A program made the translations under genes and the position numbers. A stretch of DNA of 64,000 nt, taken from assembly GCA_040881985.1 (NCBI GenBank), contig JBBECE010000016.1:1-64000 (forward strand), read 5' to 3'. This document shows positions 42,829 to 51,710 of this stretch, in pieces. Source of the DNA: JBBECE01 sp040881985. Lineage in GTDB: Bacteria; Pseudomonadota; Alphaproteobacteria; Rhizobiales; Devosiaceae. How positions within the stretch are numbered: the stretch's first letter is position 1; each line of letters opens with the position of its first letter. The notes beneath the pieces are model-generated. The model was not told the origin of the DNA, made no database searches, and saw only the letters and a list, made by a program, of their open reading frames with translations.

Positions 42829-44316
42829 ATGACCATCCATCTTTCGCTCGCCGCGCTGCCCGATCTCCCCGCGGATGTTCGCGTTCCCGCCTACGCGCGA
42901 GGCGACCTGTCGCCGGGCATTCTGCATTTCGGGGTGGGTAATTTTCACCGTGCCCATCAGGGGGTCTATCTCGACGAGCTGTTCTCGCTCGGGCTCGACC
43001 GCGACTGGGCGGTGATCGGCGCCGGCGTCAAGCCCGTCGATGCGCTGATGCGGGAAAAACTCACGGCACAGGATTGGCTGACGACCGTCATCGAGCGTGA
43101 TGCCACCGGCCGGCGGGCCCGCGTCACCGGGGCGATGGTCGATTTCATCGCTCCTGGCGACAGAGCCGCGCTGATCGCCCGGCTCGCCGACCCGAGAATC
43201 CGTATTGTCTCGCTGACCGTCACCGAAGGCGGCTATTTCATCAACGCGGCCGGCCGCTTCGACGCCACCCATCCCGACATTCGCCGCGACGCCGAAAACA
43301 TCGCCGCGCCTGAGACAGTCTTCGGCCTGATCCTCGCCGGACTGATTGCGCGGCGGAGGCCAGGCACCCCACCCTTCACGGTGATGAGTTGCGACAACAT
43401 TCCGGGCAATGGCGATGCCGCGATGGGCGCGGTCGCCGGCCTCGCCGGCCTCTTCGATCCGGCGCTCGCCGCTTGGGTGAGGGGCCATGTCGCCTGCCCG
43501 AATTCCATGGTCGACCGCATCACTCCGGCAACGACCGACCATGAGCGGGCACTGGTCGCCGAGGTTTGGGGCATCGAGGACAATTGGCCGGTCGCCTGCG
43601 AGACGTTCAGACAGTGGGTCGTCGAAGACCAATTCCCCGCTGGCCGCCCGGCGCTCGAAAAGGTCGGGGTGACGTTCGTCGCCGACGTCGCGCCGTTCGA
43701 GTTGATGAAGATCCGCATCCTTAATGGCGGCCACGCCGCCATCGCCTATCCTGCCGGGCTCCTCGACATCCATTTCGTCAGCGACGCCATGGCCCACCCG
43801 CTCATTGCCGGCTTTCTCGAAAGGCTCGAGCGCGACGAGATTGTCCCCATCGTCCCCCCGGTCCCCGGCGTCGATCTCACCGCCTATTTCGTAAAGGTCG
43901 CCGAACGCTTTGCCAATCCCCAGGTGGGCGACACCGTCCGGCGCCTCTGCTTCGACGGCTCCAATCGACAGCCGAAATTCATTTTGCCCACAGCCGCCGA
44001 CCGGCTGGCGCGCGGCGCGCCAGTCACCGGGCTGGCGCTCGTCTCGGCGCTGTGGTGCCGCTATTGCGCCGGGGCGACCGAGTCGGGCGCCGAAATACCG
44101 CCGAACGATCCGGCTTGGGATCGCCTTGAAACCCAGGCCCGCGCCGCGAAATCCGACCCGGCCTCGTTCCTGTCGATGCGCGACATTTTCGGCGACCTCG
44201 CCACCAACCCGGCCTATGTCTCGGCCTTCTCGAAGGCGCTGGCGTCCGTCTGGTCCGTGGGCACCGCTGCGACTCTGAAGCTTTACCTCGCCGGCGTCCT
44301 CAAGGCCGACCGATAG
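42829..44316 (+). CDS. Mannitol/fructuronate dehydrogenase family protein
   Basis: The 495-residue product belongs to the long-chain polyol dehydrogenases, which oxidise mannitol to fructose or related polyols and uronates with NAD. It has the Rossmann motif HFGVGNFHRAHQ, the SVTVTEGGY-like LTVTEGGY, SCDNIPGNG, and the catalytic segment KIRILNGGHAAIAYPAG with the Lys and His. The start ATG 42829 gives the family N-terminus. It overlaps the convergent LysR remnant by 17 bases. Confidence 0.9.
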   Translation: MTIHLSLAALPDLPADVRVPAYARGDLSPGILHFGVGNFHRAHQGVYLDELFSLGLDRDWAVIGAGVKPVDALMREKLTAQDWLTTVIERDATGRRARVTGAMVDFIAPGDRAALIARLADPRIRIVSLTVTEGGYFINAAGRFDATHPDIRRDAENIAAPETVFGLILAGLIARRRPGTPPFTVMSCDNIPGNGDAAMGAVAGLAGLFDPALAAWVRGHVACPNSMVDRITPATTDHERALVAEVWGIEDNWPVACETFRQWVVEDQFPAGRPALEKVGVTFVADVAPFELMKIRILNGGHAAIAYPAGLLDIHFVSDAMAHPLIAGFLERLERDEIVPIVPPVPGVDLTAYFVKVAERFANPQVGDTVRRLCFDGSNRQPKFILPTAADRLARGAPVTGLALVSALWCRYCAGATESGAEIPPNDPAWDRLETQARAAKSDPASFLSMRDIFGDLATNPAYVSAFSKALASVWSVGTAATLKLYLAGVLKADR

Positions 44317-44713
44317 TTCCCACGAGCCAGACCCGGGCCGCAAGACTGTCGCGCTTGGCGGCGAGGACGGCAACTGGCACCAGCTCGCCGGTAACGGTCG
44401 GCAGGGCGCCGAAGGCGACGGTCACGGTCGATGGCCGCCGGGTCTCGTTAACGCTGGCTGGGCCCTGCCGCAGCGCCGAAATCGCCGCTCCCGCATGTCG
44501 GCGCAAGGCCTCGCCCTGCGGGGTGAGAGCGACGCCGGCCCGGCTGCGGATGAAGCGCTTGACCCCCGGCGCCCCTTCCGGTTCCCCGATGGCTTTCGAG
44601 ACCGCCGGCTGGGTGATCCCAAGGGCTGCCGCTGCGCCGACAAAGCTCGCCCGGCTCGCCGCATCAAGATGACAATTGAGTTGCCGGCACTCGATGCAGC
44701 TGGCGGCAGGCAT
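44300..44713 (-). pseudogene. Truncated LysR-family regulator (PcaQ-like N-terminus)
   Basis: The 137-residue frame holds the LysR helix-turn-helix (SFVGAAAALGITQPAVSKAIGEPEG, FIRSRAGVALTPQGEALRRHAGAAISALRQG) and the first strand of the effector domain (VTVAFGALPTVTGELVPVAV). It then stops, so about 170 residues of the effector domain are missing. The type with RHAGAAI-x-ALRQG resembles PcaQ, a regulator of protocatechuate genes. It is divergent from pcaI and ends inside mannitol dehydrogenase, so it is a remnant at the edge of the catabolic island. Confidence 0.75.
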
Positions 44714-44752
44714 GCCACGAGCATATCAAAACGGCTATGGCTGCATGCTATG

Positions 44753-44773
44753 ATTTCGTTTTTCATTCGAAAT
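44753..44773. promoter_or_regulatory. Inverted repeat before pcaI
   Basis: ATTTCG (44753-44758), 9 bases, CGAAAT (44768-44773) is a perfect 6-bp dyad in the 249-base spacer between the LysR remnant and pcaI. Its shape fits a LysR or IclR-type operator, but no intact cognate regulator is next to it. Confidence 0.4.
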
Positions 44774-44962
44774 GGGAATTCGTAATCTCGGTGGCCAGCA
44801 GGAGGCGGGTGCGGTGGATTTCGGGCGCGTTAACGGCATCACCTGCCGCTTTTCCCTGAGCCGCGCCCGCACCAAGAGCGTGCCGGCTCGGCTCGCCCTC
44901 GTCAATTCGGTCGACATCCGTCGACAGTGCGAGAGGAAACCGTCTTCCCGGACGATTGAGCC

Positions 44963-45823
44963 ATGTCCGCGTTCCTGAGCCTCGCCGAGGCGATCGGCAC
45001 TCACCTGCACGATGGCGACACGGTTGCCTTCGAGGGATTTACCCATCTCATTCCGCACGCCGCCGCGCACGAGGCGATCCGGCAGCGACGAACGAACCTC
45101 ACCCTCATCCGCATGACTCCCGACATCGCCTACGACCAGATGATCGGCATGGGCATGGCGAAGAAACTGGTGTTCTCCTACGCCGGCAATCCCGGGGTCG
45201 GGCTCTTGCGGCGACTGCGCGACGCGGTCGAGAACGGCTGGCCGGCGCCGCTCGAGATTGAGGAACATTCCCATTCTGCTCTGGCCAACGCCTATGAGGC
45301 GGGTGCCGCCGGGCTGCCCTGCGCGATCTTCCGCGGCTATCGCGGCGCCGAGCTGGCGAAAGTCAATCCGAACATCCGGTCGGTCGCCTGTCCCTTCACC
45401 GGCGAGGAGCTCGCCGCCGTCCCCGCAATCCGCCCGGACGTCACGGTCATTCACGCCCAGCGGGCCGACCGGCGCGGCAACGTGCTGATCGAGGGCATTG
45501 TCGGCGTGCAGAAGGAAGCCGTGCTCGCGGCAAAGCGCGCCGTGGTCACTGTCGAGGAAATCGTCGAGGATGTGACCCACGTCCATCCCAACGCCTGCGT
45601 CCTGCCGCACTGGACGATCGCCGCAATCGCGCTGGTGCCGGGCGGGGCGCATCCGAGCTATGCCCATGGCTATTACGACCGCGACAATGCCGCGTACCTC
45701 GACTGGGACCGCATTTCGGCCGACCGCGACGCCTTCCGCGATTGGATGGAAGCGAATGTTCTCAATTCCTCGCCGGAAGCCTTTGTCGGACGGGTCGCCC
45801 ATCTCAGGCGGAAGGCGGCATGA
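44963..45823 (+). CDS. pcaI: 3-oxoadipate CoA-transferase subunit A
   Basis: With subunit B this enzyme moves CoA from succinyl-CoA to 3-oxoadipate. The 286-residue product is the long CatI-type subunit: DGDTVAFEGFTHLIPHAAAHE, PDIAYDQMIGMGMAKKLVFSYAGNPG, HSHSALANAYEAG and HPNACVLPHWTIAAIALVPGGAHPSYAHGYY. It overlaps subunit B by 4 bases (ATGA) and is followed by the thiolase gene. Distant homologues include glutaconate CoA-transferase, but the thiolase and maleylacetate reductase nearby favour 3-oxoadipate. Confidence 0.87.
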   Translation: MSAFLSLAEAIGTHLHDGDTVAFEGFTHLIPHAAAHEAIRQRRTNLTLIRMTPDIAYDQMIGMGMAKKLVFSYAGNPGVGLLRRLRDAVENGWPAPLEIEEHSHSALANAYEAGAAGLPCAIFRGYRGAELAKVNPNIRSVACPFTGEELAAVPAIRPDVTVIHAQRADRRGNVLIEGIVGVQKEAVLAAKRAVVTVEEIVEDVTHVHPNACVLPHWTIAAIALVPGGAHPSYAHGYYDRDNAAYLDWDRISADRDAFRDWMEANVLNSSPEAFVGRVAHLRRKAA

Positions 45824-46595
45824 GCGACTTTTCGCCCGAGGAGATGATGACTATCGCCGCGGCGCGGGCGCTGCACAATACCGACGTGTTCTTCGTCGGC
45901 ATCGGAGCGCCGTCCGCCGCCTGCAACGTTGCGCGCTGACCCACGCGCCGGACATCACGCTCATCTATGAAAGCGGCACTATCGGCACCGCGCCGAATGT
46001 GCTGCCGCTCTCGATCGGCGATGGCGAACTTTGCGAGACGGCGGTGACCACGGTCGGGGTCCCGGAAATGTTCCGCTACTGGCTGATGGGCGGCCGGATC
46101 ACCGTCGGGTTTCTCGGCGCGGCGCAACTCGATAGATTCGGCAATATCAACACCACCGTCATCGGCGACTATGCCCACCCGAAAACCCGCCTGCCGGGTG
46201 GCGGCGGCGCCCCGGAGATCGCGACCTCCTGCGCAGAGGTCTTCATCACCGTCAGGCAATCGCCGCGGGTGATGGTCGAGAAGATCGATTTTGTCACTTC
46301 CTTCGGCCACGGCGCCGGCGGGAACGGCCGCAAGAAGCTCGGGCTGACGACCGCCGGACCCACCCTGCTCATCACCGATCTGGCGATCTGGAAGCCGGAC
46401 CCCGAGACGAAGGAATTCACCGTCACCGGCCTGCTTCCGGGGGTGACCTGCGACGCGGTGCAGGCCAATTGTGGCTGGAAGGTTCGCTTCGCCGAGCAGC
46501 TCGAAGCCACCCTGCCGCCAACCACGCCCGAACTCGGCACGCTTTGCGACCTGCAGGCGCGCTCCAGGGCCGCCCATGCGGGTAAGGCGGCATAG
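45820..46595 (+). pseudogene. pcaJ: 3-oxoadipate CoA-transferase subunit B, one-base frameshift
   Basis: The first frame (45820-45939) reads MSDFSPEEMMTIAAARAL to GIGAPSAACNVAR and then hits TGA. The next frame continues in register as THAPDITLIYESGTIGTAPN, FGNINTTVIGD, GGGGAPEIATSC and AGGNGRKKLGLTTAGP to the normal end at 46595. One missing base at about 45934-45938 (GCGCGCTG for GCGCGCCTG) explains it. Everything else is intact, so a consensus error is likely; if real, the pathway would lack this step. It overlaps pcaI by 4 bases and lies 1 base before pcaF. Confidence 0.87.
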
Positions 46596-46596
46596 C

Positions 46597-47957
46597 ATGG
46601 CCGAGGCCTTCATCTGCGACTATCTCCGGACCCCGATCGGCCGGTTCGGCGGCGTGCTCGCGACGGTGCGAACTGACGACCTCGCGGCGATCCCGCTCAA
46701 GGCACTTATCGCGCGGCACACGGGTATCGATTGGGCAGCGGTCGACGACGTGATCCTCGGCTGCGCTAACCAGGCTGGAGAGGACAATCGCAACGTTGCC
46801 CGGATGGCGGTATTGCTGGCGGGCCTGCCGGAAAGCGTCTCCGGCACCACCATCAACCGCCTCTGCGGCTCGGGGCTCGACGCGGTGATCGCCGGGGCGC
46901 GGGCCATCCGCGCCGGCGAGGCCGAACTGGTCATTGCCAGAGGGGTTGAGAGCATGAGCCGAGCGCCGTTCGTCATTCCAAAAGCCGAGATGGCGTTCTC
47001 CCGCAACGCCGAGATTTACGACACGACAATTGGCTGGCGGTTCGTCAATCCGGTTCTGAAGGCGCAGTACGGCGTGGATTCCATGCCCGAGACCGGCGAG
47101 AATGTCGCGACGGATTTTTCCGTGAGCCGCGAGGATCAGGACCAATTCGCCCTGCGCTCGCAGCAACGCGCGGTCGCCGCGCGGACAAATGGCAGGCTCC
47201 AGCGCGAGATCGTCCCGGGCGCCATTCCGACGCGCAAGGGCGAGCCGACGATCGTCGAAATGGACGAGCATCCACGCGTCGGCACCACGCTCGAAAAGCT
47301 CGCAAAGCTGCCGACGCCGTTTCGTCAGGGCGGAAGGGTGACCGCCGGCAATTCGTCGGGGGTCAATGACGGCGCGGCGGCGCTGATCATCGCCTCAGAA
47401 GCCGCGATCAAAGCGCACGGGCTTGACCCGATCGCGCGGATTCTTGGCGGCGCGGCGGCGGGCGTTGCCCCCCGCATCATGGGCATGGCACCCGTCCCGG
47501 CGACGCGTAAACTTTGCGCCCGCCNNNNNNNNNNNNNNNNNNNNNNNNNNNNNNNNNNNNNNNNNNNNNNNNNNNNNNNNNNNNNNNNNNNNNNNNNNNN
47601 NNNNNNNNNNNNNNNNNNNNNNNNCCCCGCATCATGGGCATGGCACCCGTCCCGGCGACGCGTAAACTTTGCGCCCGCCTCAAACTTGCGCCCGTCGATT
47701 TCGACGTGATTGAGCTCAACGAGGCGTTCGCCTCGCAGGCGATCGCCGCCTTGCGCGAACTTGGACTGCCGATCGATGCCGAACACGTCAATCCGAATAG
47801 CGGGGCGATAGCGCTCGGCCATCCGCTTGGCATGTCCGGCGCGCGGATCGCGGGAACGGCGGCGCTGGAGCTACAGGAACGCGGTGCTAAACTGGCGCTC
47901 GCCACCATGTGCATCGGGGTGGGGCAGGGGATCGCCATGGCCCTTGCTGGCGCGTGA
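46597..47957 (+). CDS. pcaF: 3-oxoadipyl-CoA thiolase, interrupted by an assembly gap
   Basis: PcaF cleaves 3-oxoadipyl-CoA to succinyl-CoA and acetyl-CoA. The left part (46597-47524) has the thiolase N-terminus ([11 protein letters not shown]), the catalytic Cys in [11 protein letters not shown] and [13 protein letters not shown]. The right part has [28 protein letters not shown] and the second Cys in MCIGVGQG. Between them are 100 Ns (47525-47624) flanked by identical 55-base ends. Removing the Ns and one copy gives an uninterrupted 401-residue protein, the usual PcaF length. Confidence 0.92.
47470..47679. other. 100-N scaffold gap with a 55-bp duplicate on both sides
   Basis: Bases 47470-47524 and 47625-47679 are identical and flank 100 Ns. 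The collapsed sequence keeps the thiolase frame, so the two contig ends overlap and the gap has no real content. Confidence 0.93.
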
Positions 47958-47998
47958 CAACCGTCCCCATCCCGGGGATAAATAATCAGGCGACCGCC

Positions 47999-48982
47999 TT
48001 ACGGCCTGGGGCGGTTCGCCACCGGCACCCTGATCGGCTCGAGCGGCGCCACGATCTCGGCTCGCCGGTTCTCGAACCAGGGCGGCAGCAGCAGGTGCGT
48101 GCCCAGCTCCTGTAGCGGTTCGTCGACCGTGAAACCGATGTCAGTGGTGGCGAATTCCGTGAGCACCCCGCCGGGGGAGCGCACATACACCGAGTGGAAG
48201 TAATTGCGGTCCTTGCTTTCCGAGACATCGGTGTAGCCCAGCCCCTCGAGATAGAGTTTGAGCTGCATTTGCACCTCGTCATTGGCGACCTGGAAAGCCA
48301 CATGATGGACGGTGCCGACCCCGAACGTCCACGAGCCCTGCTCCAGGTCCGGATCGTGACGCAGCACCACGGTGCGGCAAGGCCCGCCCCCCTGAATGTG
48401 GTACTTGTGGTATTTGCGGTCCTCGGCGACCTTTTTGAAGCCGAGGCCCATCTCGAAATAGTCGTGTTGGCCCTTGAGGTCACGCACCGACATGACCACG
48501 TTGTTGAAGCCCTTGACGGAATTCGCCTCGCTGATTTCGTCGGTTGTCCAGCCTTCGCGCTTGTCCCGGTCGTCGGCGATCAGTTCGTACATGTTGCCGG
48601 AGGGGTCGGTGATGCTGATGAGCTTCTGGCCAAAGCGCTTTTCGATGTCCGAATGCTTGACGCGATGCTTGTCGAGATGCTTGACCCAGAAATCGAGCGA
48701 GTCCTCGGGAATCGAATAGGCGGTGGCGCAAATCTGGCCAGAGCCGCGCCTTCCATAGACGCCAGCCTGCTTGAACGGAAAGGTGGTCATCACCGTTCCG
48801 ACCTCGGCGTTCGCATTGGCATAGTAGAGGTGATAGATCGGCGCGGTGCCGTCGAACAGCACCGTCTGCTTGATCAGCCGCTGGCCGATCACCCGGGTGA
48901 GAAAGTCGATGTCTTCCTGCGCCGCACCGACGCACGACGTGACATGGTGGATGCCGGTTACGATGGAATGCACGTCGACCAT
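47999..48982 (-). CDS. VOC-family ring-cleaving dioxygenase, PcpA/LinE/MhqO-like
   Basis: The 327-residue product has two vicinal-oxygen-chelate modules and resembles the hydroquinone-cleaving dioxygenases PcpA and LinE and the related MhqO group. The expected Fe(II) ligands are visible: His in GIHHVTSCVG, His in TVHHVAFQV and Glu in GGVLTEFATTD. Such enzymes open (chloro)hydroquinones between C1 and C2; with chlorinated substrates the product leads to maleylacetate. It is the last gene of the minus-strand aromatic operon, 106 bases after the hydroxylase. The true substrate is unknown. Confidence 0.82.
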   Translation of the reverse strand: MVDVHSIVTGIHHVTSCVGAAQEDIDFLTRVIGQRLIKQTVLFDGTAPIYHLYYANANAEVGTVMTTFPFKQAGVYGRRGSGQICATAYSIPEDSLDFWVKHLDKHRVKHSDIEKRFGQKLISITDPSGNMYELIADDRDKREGWTTDEISEANSVKGFNNVVMSVRDLKGQHDYFEMGLGFKKVAEDRKYHKYHIQGGGPCRTVVLRHDPDLEQGSWTFGVGTVHHVAFQVANDEVQMQLKLYLEGLGYTDVSESKDRNYFHSVYVRSPGGVLTEFATTDIGFTVDEPLQELGTHLLLPPWFENRRAEIVAPLEPIRVPVANRPRP

Positions 48983-49088
48983 GATATCCTCCCATGAGAT
49001 TTCGCCAATGCTAGATGGCGGGTCGCTATCGGACCTGCACGAAACCGGACGCAGTTTTGCATGAAACGATCAATGGCGCAGCGGGCGC

Positions 49089-50825
49089 TCATTTGCCGGT
49101 AATCGCGCCCATCATCCGACTCAGGGTCGGGAGGGCTTTGGTGTCCCGCTTGGAGGCGCGCCAGGCGACATACTGGTCGGGCCTGACGAGCAGGCAGCCG
49201 TCGTCCTCGACCTCGCGGGCGCGCGCCCAGTCGCCAAACGGGTCCTCGTAGCCGCAGCCAGGCCCGATTGTGATCGGCACGATTTCGATGCCGGTACGGT
49301 CAGCTATGGTATTGGCAGCTTCGATCCAGGCTTCGCCGCCGATACCGGTGATCACCGTGAAGCGGCCCCGGCCGACGAGATCGAGCGAGGATAGGCGCTG
49401 GCGGTTCTGCTCGAGCCAGACATGGGGTAGACGGGCGCCGGGGTAGGTGGTGGGCTGATAGATGAGTTCGGGATCCTCGGCGAACGCGTCGGGCTTGGAC
49501 TCAGCAATCACCGCGCCAGACCGGTATCGCAGGTTCATGTCGACGCCGTGGGCGTCGAACTCGTAGACCTTGAAGGCAATGGCCTCGCGCAAGGCGGCAC
49601 GCCGCCGTCTGCCGTCCTCTGTATCCTCCTTGCGGGCCTGCATGTTGGCGACCATCTGGCCCGGATCTTCGGTGGACAGCAGCCCCAGCGCCTGAAAAAT
49701 CGGCCCGAATTCCTCGATTGACTTGTTGGCGCGGTCGACGACCTGCTTGCCGATTGGCGCGCGTTCCGCGTCATAGGTGCCGAGCAGCGAGGGCGCCGCT
49801 TTGCCCTGCAGCACCAGCGCCAGCTTCCACGCCAGGTTGTAGGCGTCCTGGATTGACGTGTTCGAGCCGAGCCCGTTGGAGGGCGGGTGGCGGTGGCAGG
49901 CATCGCCCATACAGAACACACGGCCCTTCGAATACTCGAGCGCGTGCATGTGATTGACCGTCCAGGTCGACCACGAGGTGACCTTGATCGGGATTTCGTT
50001 GTCGCCGACGAGCTGACGCGCCAGCTGCATGCAGATGTCCTCGGTGACCTGCGGCGCCGGCTGGGTAATGTCGTAGCCCCAGATCAGCAGCCACTCGTTC
50101 CAGGGTCGCACCATACGCACCAGGCCCATGCCGATGCCGCCCACATTGGAACCGGGCTGCAGCACCCAGTAAAGGACGCTCGGCCGGTGGGCCACATATT
50201 TGGAGAGGTCGGCCTTGATGATGATGTTGATCGAGCCGCCGACCCCCATCTTGCCGTGCATCGGCAACCCGACATCCTGCGCCACCTTGGAGTTGCCGCC
50301 GTCGGCCCCGATCAAGTACCTGGCCCTGATCGGGTAGGTTTCGCCCGAAACGCGATCGCGCACCATAGCAGTCACCCCGTCCGCGTCCTGAGCCAGCGAC
50401 AGATACTCGGTCGACAGCCGCGCCTTGGTGCCGCGCGCGCAGGCAGCCGAGAACAGGATGGGTTCGAGAAAATTCTGCGGCAAGTCGACCATCGTCGTCG
50501 GGCTCGCGATCTTGTGCCGCGCCTGCGTGTAGGGGTCCGATCCCCAGGAGCGCATGCGGCCGAGCTCCTCGCCGGCGAGCGAGGTGCAAAAGACATTGTT
50601 GCCCATCAGGTGATTGGGCGTCGCATAGAGCATCGCTTGCTGCTCGAGCCCGAGGTCGCGCAACACCTCCATGGCGCGCTGGTTGGTGATGTGCGCGCGC
50701 GGGGTGTCGGCGAGCCAGCGGTACCGCGTCACCAAAACGTTTTCGATACCGTAGGTCGACAACAGGGCGGCCATGCTGGAGCCCGCCGGACCACTGCCGA
50801 CAATCAGCACATCGGTTTCGATCAC
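49089..50825 (-). CDS. FAD-dependent phenol hydroxylase, TfdB-like
   Basis: A group A flavoprotein monooxygenase of 578 residues that closely resembles 2,4-dichlorophenol 6-monooxygenase TfdB in pattern. It has the FAD motif VGSGPAGSS, TPRAHITNQRAMEVLRDLGLE, YLIGADGGNSKVA (DG motif) and FCMGDACHRHPPSNGLGSN (GD motif), with a C-terminal thioredoxin-like domain (LVRPDQYVAWR). Since hydroxyquinol dioxygenase overlaps it by 4 bases, hydroxylation of resorcinol or a hydroquinone to hydroxyquinol is the likeliest role; a chlorophenol is possible. Confidence 0.87.
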   Translation of the reverse strand: MIETDVLIVGSGPAGSSMAALLSTYGIENVLVTRYRWLADTPRAHITNQRAMEVLRDLGLEQQAMLYATPNHLMGNNVFCTSLAGEELGRMRSWGSDPYTQARHKIASPTTMVDLPQNFLEPILFSAACARGTKARLSTEYLSLAQDADGVTAMVRDRVSGETYPIRARYLIGADGGNSKVAQDVGLPMHGKMGVGGSINIIIKADLSKYVAHRPSVLYWVLQPGSNVGGIGMGLVRMVRPWNEWLLIWGYDITQPAPQVTEDICMQLARQLVGDNEIPIKVTSWSTWTVNHMHALEYSKGRVFCMGDACHRHPPSNGLGSNTSIQDAYNLAWKLALVLQGKAAPSLLGTYDAERAPIGKQVVDRANKSIEEFGPIFQALGLLSTEDPGQMVANMQARKEDTEDGRRRRAALREAIAFKVYEFDAHGVDMNLRYRSGAVIAESKPDAFAEDPELIYQPTTYPGARLPHVWLEQNRQRLSSLDLVGRGRFTVITGIGGEAWIEAANTIADRTGIEIVPITIGPGCGYEDPFGDWARAREVEDDGCLLVRPDQYVAWRASKRDTKALPTLSRMMGAITGK

Positions 50826-51706
50826 TGGGATGCTCCTTGTCGGGCCGCCGGCTTGAGGCCGAAACGGTGATCGAGGCTGCGCCAGGCCTCATTGAGCTTG
50901 CGCCCGCCGGGGCCGGCGCCCGCTTCATGGCGTTCAGGATCGACGATCAACGACTGTTTCACACCGAACACGGCGTCGCTGTCGAGGTAAGGGTCGCCGG
51001 CGATGAACAGATGCGTCACCAACGTTTCGTAGCCGGGATGCGCGATCATGAAATGCAGATGCGCCGGCCGGTACGGGTGGCGGCGCGTCGCCTTGAGCAT
51101 GTCGCCGACCGGCCCGTCGTCCGGTATCGGGTAATATTTCGGCAGAATCGTCCAGAAGGAGGCCTTGCCTTCGGCGTCGGCAATGAATCGCGCGCGCAAG
51201 TCCGCGGTCCTGCCGGGCTTTTGCACGTCGTAGAATCCGTCATCGTCCGACTGCCAGACATCGACACTCGCGCCCGCTAGCGGGGCGCCGGCCGGCGTTG
51301 TTACCTTTGCGGTCACATGGAACGGCGTGCCGCCCTTGCCATGAAAGATGCTGGCTTCGGGCTCGAGGACGGGCGGGTTCTGCACATAGAACGGGCCGAG
51401 TACCGTGGTCTCGGTGGCGCCCGACGGCATGCGATGGTTGATGGCGTCGACCAGCATAGAAATCCCGAGTGTGTCCGACAAAAGGATGAACTCTTGGCGC
51501 TTGTCGTCGGTGATATGGCCGGTGCGGGTGAGGAACTGGATCGCCGCCATCCATTCACCCTCGGTCAGCTGGACCTCGCGGACGAAATTGTGGGCGTAGC
51601 GAACGAGTCCCGCCACGATGGCCTTGAGACGCGGGTCGGGCGTATTGGCGAAACGCTCGACCACCGCATCGGTTATGGAATTTTCGTCGAAGTCGCGAGT
51701 CGACAT
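50822..51706 (-). CDS. chqB: Hydroxyquinol 1,2-dioxygenase
   Basis: An intradiol Fe(III) dioxygenase that opens hydroxyquinol (1,2,4-trihydroxybenzene) to maleylacetate. The 294-residue product has the N-terminal helical dimer domain (EWMAAIQFLTRTGHITDDKRQEFILLSD) typical of hydroxyquinol and catechol enzymes, then TTVLGPFYVQNPP, VDVWQSDDDGFYDVQ and the Tyr and His ligands in LPKYYPIPDDGPVG and RPAHLHFMI. The maleylacetate reductase gene in the same operon supports hydroxyquinol over catechol. The hydroxylase overlaps by 4 bases. Confidence 0.87.
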   Translation of the reverse strand: MSTRDFDENSITDAVVERFANTPDPRLKAIVAGLVRYAHNFVREVQLTEGEWMAAIQFLTRTGHITDDKRQEFILLSDTLGISMLVDAINHRMPSGATETTVLGPFYVQNPPVLEPEASIFHGKGGTPFHVTAKVTTPAGAPLAGASVDVWQSDDDGFYDVQKPGRTADLRARFIADAEGKASFWTILPKYYPIPDDGPVGDMLKATRRHPYRPAHLHFMIAHPGYETLVTHLFIAGDPYLDSDAVFGVKQSLIVDPERHEAGAGPGGRKLNEAWRSLDHRFGLKPAARQGASQ

Positions 51707-51710
51707 GATC

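Noticed and set aside
42703..44373. 556-codon minus-strand frame opposite mannitol dehydrogenase
   Set aside because: Low-complexity Gly/Arg/Asp-rich translation typical of antisense frames; the plus-strand enzyme has full family motifs.
47470..47679. 55-bp direct repeat as a mobile element target duplication
   Set aside because: The copies flank only Ns and collapse to an intact gene, so it is an assembly overlap.
50822..51706. Catechol or chlorocatechol 1,2-dioxygenase
   Set aside because: No muconate cycloisomerase or dienelactone hydrolase gene is present, while maleylacetate reductase is, which fits hydroxyquinol cleavage.
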